From: an uncultured Clostridium sp.
Lineage (GTDB): Bacteria > Bacillota > Clostridia > TANB77 > CAG-508
Reading direction: 5' to 3'
NCBI GenBank assembly: GCA_946498265.1
Contig: CAMMNR010000106.1
Location: 1-6,309, forward strand
DNA length: 6,309 bases
Shown one piece after another: positions 1 to 6,078 of this stretch. The notes under the pieces were generated by a model. The model made no database searches. It saw nothing but the letters and a program-made list of their open reading frames with translations, and had not been told where the DNA came from. Each line of letters opens with the position of its first letter. Position 1 is the first letter of the stretch. A program made the translations under genes and the position numbers.

Positions 1-255
1 TCCACATTTTCTTTTTCTATATTTCTTCAAATATTAGCAATTTATCAGTTTTTTCGATATTTTTTACTTTTACAGATATATTACATTTAATATTTTATTA
101 TCACTCATTTTTCGCTGTTTTCCGTTAATATTATTGTTTTTTCTTTATAATTCTTTCTTTTTTTCATTATTTTATTTCATTAATATTTCAAATCTATTAC
201 AATTATGTCTATTTTTATACTTTATGTTTATCTCGTTAACTTGTTTTTGTAATAA
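1..255. other. AT-rich gene-free stretch beside the DnaA-box cluster
   Basis: No open frame with a plausible start, ribosome binding site or recognisable protein is visible on either strand. The stretch is almost entirely A and T, with long T runs on the + strand. An extremely AT-rich tract next to DnaA boxes is what a DNA unwinding element looks like, but I do not see a clear DnaA-trio array (tandem TAG-type triplets), so that role is inference. The first six bases, TCCACA, match the end of the DnaA box consensus TTATCCACA, so another box may be cut by the window edge. Confidence 0.5.
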
Positions 256-283
256 TTATCCACATATTTAATATGTGGATAAT
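255..283. repeat. Perfect 12-bp palindrome formed by two opposed DnaA boxes
   Basis: ATTATCCACATA at 255-266 is the exact reverse complement of TATGTGGATAAT at 272-283, with a 5-base spacer TTTAA. Each arm contains one perfect DnaA box, so the palindrome is a head-to-head box pair. Perfect symmetry beyond the 9-mers (12 bp per arm) suggests a constrained protein-binding arrangement rather than a terminator: no gene ends immediately next to it. Confidence 0.75.
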
Positions 284-341
284 GTGGATAATTTTGTGAA
301 TAACTGTATTTTTGCTTTTTTATAATTCAAAGTTATTCACA
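256..341. promoter_or_regulatory. oriC: Cluster of five DnaA boxes; candidate oriC or DnaA-binding locus
   Basis: Five matches to the 9-mer TTATCCACA lie within 86 bases. Three are perfect: 256-264 on the + strand, and 274-282 and 283-291 on the - strand, the last two directly abutting. Two are the one-base variant TTATTCACA: 295-303 on the - strand and 333-341 on the + strand. DnaA, the replication initiator, binds these boxes and opens adjacent AT-rich DNA, and the flank at 1-255 is such DNA. The density and quality far exceed what random AT-rich sequence should give. Against a firm oriC call, dnaA, dnaN and rpmH are not in the window, and the genes to the right read toward the cluster rather than away from it. 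The alternative is a DnaA-titrating or regulatory cluster away from the origin. The presence of the boxes is seen directly; origin function is inferred. Confidence 0.65.
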
Positions 342-440
342 TGTATTTTTATTTTTTTATTTTAATTTATATAAACTTTTTATTTTCCTTTTTATGTGTA
401 CTTGTTTTTTCATTTTTAATTACTACAAAATATATTCTAA

Positions 441-459
441 AATTTTACGAAGTAAAATT
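441..459 (-). terminator. Weak candidate terminator after the DUF1294 gene
   Basis: AATTTTAC at 441-448 pairs perfectly with GTAAAATT at 452-459 around a 3-base loop, about 20 bases past the DUF1294 stop codon on the minus strand. The stem is nearly all A-U, and the following T run on that strand is only four bases long, so it would be a weak intrinsic terminator. In sequence this AT-rich, an 8-bp match could arise by chance. Confidence 0.3.
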
Positions 460-480
460 GTGTGCAATGACTGATTATAT

Positions 481-789
481 TTATTTCTTTATAAATCCAA
501 AATATATAATTGCTATTATTTCTAATATAGTTATTATTGGTAATCCTAGAACGAATTGCAATTTCTGTGTTTTATGTCTAAAGGTATACATTCCTGCAAT
601 AGTTCCTATTCCTCCTCCTAATGCTGTAATTATAAATAATGTTTTCTCTGGTATTCTCCATTTACTTTTTTTGGCTTTTCTTTTATCTAACCACATTATA
701 AAAAATCCTATTATATTTATTATTACCAAATATATTATGAAATTTTGCATTGTAAATATATTTGAAAATTCTATTTTTTGATAATTCAT
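481..789 (-). CDS. DUF1294 family small membrane protein
   Basis: This 102-aa protein belongs, by motif recognition, to the DUF1294 family of small integral membrane proteins of unknown function. Three hydrophobic segments are visible, at about residues 15-34, 50-67 and 79-99. Between the first two lies the basic family signature DKRKAKKSKWRIPE (35-48), followed by a glycine-rich GGGIG (58-62) and MYTFRHKT (67-74), all typical of the family. The length is normal. I chose the first ATG (789) rather than the internal Met at residue 14 because AGGAGG lies at 795-800 with a 5-base spacer. The gene lies downstream of polC in the same direction, separated by a large inverted repeat, so it may be co-transcribed with polC or driven from within the repeat; neither is shown. 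There is no evidence linking it to replication. The family call is firm; the function is unknown. Confidence 0.88.
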   Translation of the reverse strand: MNYQKIEFSNIFTMQNFIIYLVIINIIGFFIMWLDKRKAKKSKWRIPEKTLFIITALGGGIGTIAGMYTFRHKTQKLQFVLGLPIITILEIIAIIYFGFIKK

Positions 790-794
790 GTCTT

Positions 795-800
795 CCTCCT
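795..800 (-). promoter_or_regulatory. Ribosome binding site of the DUF1294 gene
   Basis: Read on the minus strand this is AGGAGG, part of a longer AAGAAGGAGGA tract, five bases before the ATG at 789. It is a near-perfect anti-16S match and fixes the start. It lies only eight bases beyond the GGGGA edge of the large inverted repeat, so the repeat ends almost exactly where the translation signal begins. Confidence 0.85.
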
Positions 801-808
801 TCTTAGGG

Positions 809-935
809 GACGTTCCTGTAGGGAATTTGGGGACGGGGGTTTTTTTCCCTATTTTTAGTATAGTATTTAATAATTAGTATATGAATTAAAAATAGGGAAA
901 AAAACCCCCGTCCCCAAATTCCCTACAGGAACATC
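809..935. repeat. Large inverted repeat (46-bp perfect arms) filling the polC-DUF1294 gap
   Basis: Bases 812-857 are the exact reverse complement of 887-932: 46 bp without a mismatch. The match extends to 809-857 / 887-935 with a single mismatch. The 29-base spacer (858-886) is AT-only apart from a few G residues and holds two TAGTAT copies (861-866, 875-880). The arms contain GGGGACGGGGG followed by seven T, far more G/C-rich than the surroundings, so the element looks inserted. Its right arm ends three bases from the polC stop codon and its left arm ends just before the next ribosome binding site. I see no transposase in it. It resembles a REP- or MITE-like non-autonomous element. As RNA it would form a very stable hairpin 3' of polC, but no T run follows it on the minus strand, so it is not a classical intrinsic terminator. 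Effects on transcript stability or polarity are inference. Confidence 0.9.
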
Positions 936-938
936 TCT

Positions 939-3900
939 TTATCTAAATAAACTAATTTGATTACTTTGGCTCATTCCATCTAAACATCCAAATTTTTTCA
1001 ATAATTCTGCTACAGAATCTCCTACTTTAGACCTTATTTTCATATCATCAATTGACATGAATTTTCCTTCTTGTCTTGCTTTTTCTATTCCTTGTGCTGC
1101 GACTGTTCCAAGTCCTGGGATACTGTTTAGTGGAGGTCTTATTCCTCCTTCTTCTACAAGAAATTTTGTTGAGTGTGATTTGTATAAGTCTATTGGTAGG
1201 AAGTTTATTCCTCTTTCATACATTTCTAATACAAGTTCTAACACTGGGTACATTGTTTTGTCTTTTGGTGTTGCATTGTTTCCTAGTAAGTCTATTTCTT
1301 TCATTTTATTTTTTACTTTTTCTTTTTCAAAACACATTATCTCACTATCAAAGTCATCTGCTGCTCTTATTGAGAAAAATGCTGCATAATATGCTTCTGG
1401 CTTATGTACTTTGAACCATGCTATTCTGAATGCATTTGTTACATATGCTGCAGCGTGAGCTTTTGGGAACATGTATTTTATTTTTTCACATGATTTTATG
1501 TACCAGTCTGGGACATTGTGTTCTTTCATTAAATTTTTATATTCTTCCCATTTTGCTGGATCTTTTAATGCTTTTCCTTTACGTACTGTTTCCATTATTT
1601 TAAATGCTGAGTTTGGTGGTAATCCCATTTTTATTAAATATATCATTATATCATCACGACAACATATTGCTTCTGTTAATGTTACTGTTCCTTGTTCTAT
1701 CAATGTTTGTGCATTTCCAAGCCATACGTCTGTCCCATGTGATAGTCCTGAGATACGTATTAGTTCATCAAATGTTGTTGGTTTTGTGTCTACTAACATT
1801 CCTCTTACGAATTTTGTTCCAAATTCTGGTATTCCATAACTTCCTACTTCTGATTTTATTTGTTCTGGTGTTACTCCTAGTGCTTTTGTTGAACTAAATA
1901 TTGACATTGTTTCTTTGTCGTCTAATGGTACTTTTGTTGGGTCTATTCCTGTTATGTCTTGTAACATTCTTATTACTGTAGGATCGTCGTGTCCTAGTAT
2001 GTCTAGTTTTAAAAGGTTTGTGTCTATTGAATGGTAGTCAAAATGTGTTGTTATTATATCTGAGTTTGGGTCATCTGCTGGATGTTGTACTGGACAGAAT
2101 TCGTATATTTCTCTTCCTTTTGGTACTACTATTATTCCACCTGGATGTTGTCCAGTTGTTCTTTTTATTCCTGTACATCCTGTTGATAACCTCTTTATTT
2201 CTGCATTGTTTACTGGAATATGTCTTTCTTCAAAATAGTTTTTCACATATCCAAATGCTGTTTTTTCTGCTACTGTACCTATTGTTCCAGCTTTAAATGT
2301 TGTTCCTTTTCCAAATATTACTTCTGTATATTTATGTGCTTTTGCTTGATATTCTCCTGAAAAGTTTAAGTCTATATCTGGTTCTTTATCTCCATTAAAT
2401 CCTAAGAATGTTTCGAATGGGATGTCCATTCCGTCTTTATCTAATTTATGGCCACATTTTGGACATTCCTTGTCTGGTAAGTCGAATCCATTTTTGTATC
2501 CATAATCTGTAAAGTCTGAATATTTACAATTTGGGCATCTATAATGGGCTGGAAGTGAGTTAACTTCCGTTATACCTGTCATATTTGCTACAAATGATGA
2601 ACCTACTGAACCTCTTGAACCTACTATGTAGCCATCTTCATTTGATTTCCATACTAATTTCTGTGCAATTATGTACATAACTGAAAATCCATTTGATATT
2701 ATTGAGTCTAATTCTTTGTCTAATCTAGTTTGTACTATTTCTGGAAGTGGGTCACCATATAGTTCATGTGCTTTGTTATATGCTATGTCTTTTATTGTTT
2801 GTTCACATCCTGGAATATGTGGTGGACATTTTTCTGGAGAGATTGGACTTATCTGGTCACACATATCTGAGATTTTGTTTGTATTTGTTACTACTACTTC
2901 ATATGCTTTTTCTTTTCCCAAATAGCTAAATTCTTCTAGCATTTCTTCAGTTGTTCTTAAATATAATGGTGCTTGATTATCTGCATCATCATATTTTTGT
3001 CCAGCTTCTAATATTCTTCTATATATTTCATCTTGTGGATCCATAAAATGTACATCACATGTTGCAACAACTGGTTTGTTTAGCTTTTCACCAAGTGCAA
3101 CTATCTTTCTATTTATATCTCTTAGTCCCTCTTCATCTTTTACAATCCCATTCCTAATTAAGAATTGATTATTTCCTATTGGCTGAATTTCTAGGTAATC
3201 ATAGTCTTGTGCAATTTCTTCTATCTCGTCATCTGGTTTTCCAAGTTCGATTGCTTGATATAATTCTCCTGCTTCACAAGCACTACCTAAAATTAACCCT
3301 TCTGAATATTTTTTGTACAAACTTTTCAATATACGTGGCTTACGATAAAAATAGTGTAAATGTGATAAAGATACTAATTTATATAAATTTCGTAATCCTA
3401 TATAATTTTTGGCTAGAATTATTGCATGATAAGTTTTTAGTTTTTTATATGATTCTTTTTTAGCTTCTTCTGTTTGACTTACATTTTCTATGTCATCTAC
3501 TTTTTTTGCTCCTCTTTTCTTTAACATGTCAATCATCACTTTAAATACTTTTACTGTTGTATCTACATCATCTAAAGCTCTATGTGCTACTTCTACTTTT
3601 ATTCCTAGATTTTCGGCTATTTTTCCTAATTTGTATTTTTTATAATCTGGAAATAAATCTTTTGCTAAACTTAATGTATCTAAATATGTATAATCAAATT
3701 CATATCCTAAAACTTTAGCATTTTGCTTTAAAAATCCCATATCAAAAGACGCGTTATGCGCAACTAATACAGAATCTTTTATAAAATCTAAAATTTTTGG
3801 AAAAACTTTGTCTATAGTTTCTGCATCTTTTACCATGTCATCTGTAATGTTTGTAACTTCTGTTACCCTCTCTGGTATGTGTTTTTCTGGATTTACAAAG

Positions 3901-5711
3901 CAAGAAAATTCATCTATTACTTCTCCATCTTTATACTTCATTATTCCAACTTCTGTTATTTTTTCTGTCTTTGCTGAAAATCCTGTTGTTTCTAAGTCTA
4001 ATACACAATAAGTTGTGTCAATATCTTGTCCTTTAGGATTTGTAACTATTGCAGTATTATCTGGTGCTAAATATGCTTCCACTCCATATATAACTTTCAT
4101 ATCTGGATTATCATATCCTAAAAGTTTATGTGCTTCTGGAAATGCTTGTACTACTCCATGGTCTGTTATAGCAATTGATTTCATTCCCCATTTCATTGCT
4201 CTTTTTATCAAATCTGTTGCAGAAGTCATTGCATCCATTTGACTCATTTGAGTATGCATATGTAATTCTACTCTTTTTACTTCTGAATTATCTTGTCTTA
4301 TTTCTTTTTTTACACCTGTACTTTCTACAATTGTATTTGCCATTACTGTTAATTCATTTGAGAAAGTATCCATTTGTGCATTTCCTGCGATTTTTATTCC
4401 TTTTGCTTTTTTCATTCTTTTAATTACTTTTTTTGCATTTTCCTTATTTAAAAAAGCTTTACATGTCATTGTACTTGAACCATCATAGATATCAAAACTA
4501 AGAAGTGTTTTACCAGATTTTAGTTCTCTATCTTCCATTCCAATGATTTCTCCATCTATTGAAACTTTTCCATCATCTACTCCTAATTCTGATATTTTCA
4601 CTAATGGGTCTGTTATATTTACTGTATTTCCTAATATTAAAGGAGTGTCTTCATCATCTTCTGGAAGTTCTGGAACGTCTGCTTCTGTTGCTATTATAGT
4701 ATTTGCAATTACTGTTACATCTCCTGCATATGTATCTAACCCAGCTTTTCCTGTAGCTTTAATTGCTTTTGCGGTTCTTATTTTTTCTATTATCTCATTT
4801 CCTTCTTGAATATCTTTCGCAAATGATTTACAAGTTATTATTCCTGTTCCATCATATATATCAAAAATTAACATTCCTTTTCCTGTTCTCGTTTCTCTAA
4901 TATCTGATGTAACTAATCTTCCTTCTATTGTTATTCTTCCGTCATTTGCTGTAATATCTTTAATATTTACCATTTTTTCTTTAGCTTTAGAAGGTTTACC
5001 CATTATATATTCTTGGTTATTTTCTTCTTCTAAATAATCTTGTGGAATTTCGTCCATATCTTCTGGTATGTATCCATCTATATCAGTTGGTGGCATATAA
5101 TCTGGGTCATTATATTCTTGTTCATGTACTGCATTATTTATTCTTTCTTTATTTTCCTCTTCTATATATGCAATTGCAGCTTTTTGTACATTTTCTATAC
5201 TCTCTTGCAATTCTTCTATATCTTTTTTAGATAGTTCTTCCTCTAAATTCACTCTATAATCTTTGTCAAATAAATTTTTTAAAACTTTTTCTAATTCTTT
5301 ATCTGTTTTCTTCGCTCTTAGAAAATCGGCTCCTTTTATATGCATTTTCACATTTATTTGTGTGTCATTTTCTTCTATATCACTTTTTAATAGTAACATT
5401 GGTTTTGTTAAAGGATATTTATGTGCCATATATGCTATAATGTTTTTCCACTCTTGCTTAATTGGCTTTAATTCTACTGCTTCATGGTATTTTATTTTTA
5501 GGTTTATTTCTTGAAATTGAAATCTTTCTTTTAGGAATTTTTCAAAATACCATATTTCTTTAATTTCTATATATTCATCAAAATATATTCCAAATTCTAA
5601 AGTATTTGTCTTTTTTATAATGTTTAACTGTGTTATATTGGCATATTTTATATTTGATGTTGTTGTATAATCACTAAATATATCTCCTATTTTTTTTGAA
5701 CATTCTGACAT
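939..5711 (-). CDS. polC: DNA polymerase III alpha subunit, PolC type (Gram-positive replicase)
   Basis: This is the replicative DNA polymerase with built-in 3'-5' proofreading, acting in the replisome with the beta clamp and clamp loader. Residue numbers count from the upstream in-frame ATG at 5717 (1592 aa). Regions in order: family N-terminal region (1-185); acidic, probably disordered linker (186-248); two tandem OB folds (249-346 and 372-468); PHP domain with HMH (486-488) and TDH (518-520), split by a DEDDh exonuclease (570-735; D574, E576, D659, H712, D717); remainder of PHP (about 760-900, including D888/H890); zinc-binding cysteines C1061, C1064, C1085, C1088; polymerase acidic residues D1114 and D1116 in PDIDLNFSG, plus D1239 in LKLDILG; HhH-like region with PGLG (1534-1537); C-terminal clamp-binding QISLF (1587-1591). 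All catalytic residues are intact. It is about 155 residues longer than the roughly 1437-aa Bacillus subtilis protein, largely because of the extra OB fold and linker. I prefer the ATG at 5711 (1590 aa): AAGGAG is 9 bases upstream of it but only 3 from the ATG at 5717. Confidence 0.98.
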   Translation of the reverse strand: MSECSKKIGDIFSDYTTTSNIKYANITQLNIIKKTNTLEFGIYFDEYIEIKEIWYFEKFLKERFQFQEINLKIKYHEAVELKPIKQEWKNIIAYMAHKYPLTKPMLLLKSDIEENDTQINVKMHIKGADFLRAKKTDKELEKVLKNLFDKDYRVNLEEELSKKDIEELQESIENVQKAAIAYIEEENKERINNAVHEQEYNDPDYMPPTDIDGYIPEDMDEIPQDYLEEENNQEYIMGKPSKAKEKMVNIKDITANDGRITIEGRLVTSDIRETRTGKGMLIFDIYDGTGIITCKSFAKDIQEGNEIIEKIRTAKAIKATGKAGLDTYAGDVTVIANTIIATEADVPELPEDDEDTPLILGNTVNITDPLVKISELGVDDGKVSIDGEIIGMEDRELKSGKTLLSFDIYDGSSTMTCKAFLNKENAKKVIKRMKKAKGIKIAGNAQMDTFSNELTVMANTIVESTGVKKEIRQDNSEVKRVELHMHTQMSQMDAMTSATDLIKRAMKWGMKSIAITDHGVVQAFPEAHKLLGYDNPDMKVIYGVEAYLAPDNTAIVTNPKGQDIDTTYCVLDLETTGFSAKTEKITEVGIMKYKDGEVIDEFSCFVNPEKHIPERVTEVTNITDDMVKDAETIDKVFPKILDFIKDSVLVAHNASFDMGFLKQNAKVLGYEFDYTYLDTLSLAKDLFPDYKKYKLGKIAENLGIKVEVAHRALDDVDTTVKVFKVMIDMLKKRGAKKVDDIENVSQTEEAKKESYKKLKTYHAIILAKNYIGLRNLYKLVSLSHLHYFYRKPRILKSLYKKYSEGLILGSACEAGELYQAIELGKPDDEIEEIAQDYDYLEIQPIGNNQFLIRNGIVKDEEGLRDINRKIVALGEKLNKPVVATCDVHFMDPQDEIYRRILEAGQKYDDADNQAPLYLRTTEEMLEEFSYLGKEKAYEVVVTNTNKISDMCDQISPISPEKCPPHIPGCEQTIKDIAYNKAHELYGDPLPEIVQTRLDKELDSIISNGFSVMYIIAQKLVWKSNEDGYIVGSRGSVGSSFVANMTGITEVNSLPAHYRCPNCKYSDFTDYGYKNGFDLPDKECPKCGHKLDKDGMDIPFETFLGFNGDKEPDIDLNFSGEYQAKAHKYTEVIFGKGTTFKAGTIGTVAEKTAFGYVKNYFEERHIPVNNAEIKRLSTGCTGIKRTTGQHPGGIIVVPKGREIYEFCPVQHPADDPNSDIITTHFDYHSIDTNLLKLDILGHDDPTVIRMLQDITGIDPTKVPLDDKETMSIFSSTKALGVTPEQIKSEVGSYGIPEFGTKFVRGMLVDTKPTTFDELIRISGLSHGTDVWLGNAQTLIEQGTVTLTEAICCRDDIMIYLIKMGLPPNSAFKIMETVRKGKALKDPAKWEEYKNLMKEHNVPDWYIKSCEKIKYMFPKAHAAAYVTNAFRIAWFKVHKPEAYYAAFFSIRAADDFDSEIMCFEKEKVKNKMKEIDLLGNNATPKDKTMYPVLELVLEMYERGINFLPIDLYKSHSTKFLVEEGGIRPPLNSIPGLGTVAAQGIEKARQEGKFMSIDDMKIRSKVGDSVAELLKKFGCLDGMSQSNQISLFR
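4314..4973 (-). other. Tandem OB-fold duplication inside polC
   Basis: The first copy is encoded at 4680-4973 (residues 249-346) and the second at 4314-4604 (residues 372-468), joined by an acidic linker containing PELPEDDEDTP. By hand alignment about 36 of 97 positions are identical. Shared blocks include FDIYDG followed by TCK (residues 285-297 and 408-420), a GK or SGK turn, and a D-T-aromatic then TV-ANTI ending (328-341 and 450-463). The second copy sits directly before the PHP domain, the usual place of the single PolC OB fold, so the first copy is probably the added one. OB folds in this polymerase family bind single-stranded DNA; whether the added copy does so is inferred. Confidence 0.85.
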
Positions 5712-5720
5712 TTGCATTAT

Positions 5721-5726
5721 CTCCTT
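5721..5726 (-). promoter_or_regulatory. Ribosome binding site of polC
   Basis: On the minus strand this reads AAGGAG. Two in-frame ATG codons follow, at 5717 (3-base spacer) and 5711 (9-base spacer). The second spacing is in the normal range and the first is too short, so translation more likely starts at 5711, giving a protein beginning MSECSKK. Confidence 0.75.
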
Positions 5727-5730
5727 TTGT

Positions 5731-5770
5731 GTCTCAATGTCTCATTGGGGACAGGTCCATTTGAGACATT
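5731..5770. repeat. REP-like hairpin element in the polC leader
   Basis: AATGTCTCA (5736-5744) is the exact reverse complement of TGAGACATT (5762-5770). The 17-base interior holds GGGGACAGGTCC, in which GGA and TCC could form a short inner stem. GTCTCA also occurs twice as a direct repeat eight bases apart (5731-5736 and 5739-5744). From general knowledge, palindromes with GGGGACAGGTCC and TGTCTCA are recurrent, dispersed sequences in Firmicutes, REP-like and often associated with Y1-type (RAYT) transposases. Here the element lies between the predicted polC promoter and its ribosome binding site, so it should be transcribed as a hairpin in the leader, ending only four bases from the AAGGAG. 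Confidence 0.7.
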
Positions 5771-5798
5771 TTTATATACTTTGAATTCTTGCTTTGTC

Positions 5799-5827
5799 AT
5801 TATATCATAACTTTTTGTGAAAATAAA
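5799..5827 (-). promoter_or_regulatory. Probable sigma-A promoter of polC
   Basis: On the minus strand the sequence contains a perfect -10 box TATAAT (5799-5804) preceded by TGA, which makes an extended -10 (TGnTATAAT). With a 17-base spacer the -35 position is TTTATT (5822-5827), only half matching TTGACA; an extended -10 can tolerate this. The start of transcription would be near 5792, giving a leader of about 80 bases that includes the REP-like hairpin. AT-rich DNA gives many chance -10 boxes, but the extended form and the position just upstream of polC support this one. Confidence 0.6.
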
Positions 5828-5881
5828 GAGTTGGATTTGGTTTATTTTTCTTTCTATTTTAGAACATTTTTGATAGTTTTT

Positions 5882-6037
5882 TTAGAATAATTTTTTTGAA
5901 ATAGAAATATTCTTGCTTTCTATATCTTTTGCTCTTAAATCCGCTACTTCTCCTATCCTTAACACTGATTCATATACCAACATAAATATTGTTAAAAATT
6001 TGTAATTATTACACATAAAAATTGCCATTAAATTCAT
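5882..6037 (-). pseudogene. Remnant of a tyrosine recombinase/integrase
   Basis: A 51-codon open frame on the minus strand contains LVYESVLRIGEVADLRAKDI, which fits the first catalytic block of tyrosine recombinases, the GLRxSExxxLxxxDI pattern with the active-site arginine (here the R codon at 5957-5959). An intact enzyme has roughly 180-200 residues around this block, including the later H-x-x-R and tyrosine motifs. None of these is visible: a stop codon follows 24 residues after the arginine, and no N-terminal domain precedes. The first codons overlap the hairpin at 6019-6052 and there is no ribosome binding site I trust. I read it as a decayed fragment, a trace of a former integrated element. 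The identification rests on one motif of about 15 residues. Confidence 0.6.
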
Positions 6038-6052
6038 TCTTAATGGCAATTT
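6019..6052. terminator. Hairpin terminator, possibly bidirectional
   Basis: Bases 6019-6031 and 6040-6052 pair perfectly over 13 bp, including a GCC/GGC core, around an 8-base loop. On the + strand it is followed by ATTTTTT, and on the - strand by a run of five T at the stem base (6021 down to 6017). It lies 26 bases beyond the stop codon of the minus-strand gene at 6079-6309, where a terminator is expected, and so would separate that gene from polC. The T run is better on the + strand, but no + strand gene is present. Confidence 0.6.
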
Positions 6053-6078
6053 ATTTTTTCTATTAATATTTTGAACCT

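Noticed and set aside
256..341. CRISPR array or plasmid iteron array
   Set aside because: The repeats are 9-mers matching DnaA boxes in mixed orientation and irregular spacing, without spacers of constant length or a cas or rep gene.
1..480. tRNA, rRNA or structured RNA gene
   Set aside because: No cloverleaf, CCA end or GC-rich conserved stem is visible; the only hairpins are the DnaA-box palindrome and a weak A-U stem.
341..781. 146-codon open frame on the + strand
   Set aside because: It lies antisense to the DUF1294 gene, which has a strong ribosome binding site and family motifs. The predicted product is a low-complexity hydrophobic sequence created by AT-rich DNA.
809..935. Classical rho-independent terminator for polC
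   Set aside because: The stem is far longer than usual and no T run follows it on the minus strand; the seven-T tracts are inside the arms. It fits an inserted inverted-repeat element better, though it may still affect transcription.
1057..5514. Many + strand open frames of 60-122 codons across polC
   Set aside because: All are antisense to a continuous, motif-complete polC frame, rich in Leu/Phe/Ser from complementing Lys/Glu codons, with no family resemblance.
939..5711. DnaE-type alpha subunit
   Set aside because: The exonuclease inserted within PHP, the zinc cysteines and the C-terminal QISLF placement are specific to PolC.
5731..5770. Riboswitch or T-box in the polC leader
   Set aside because: The leader is only about 80 bases with one short stem and shows none of the conserved cores of known riboswitches or T-boxes.
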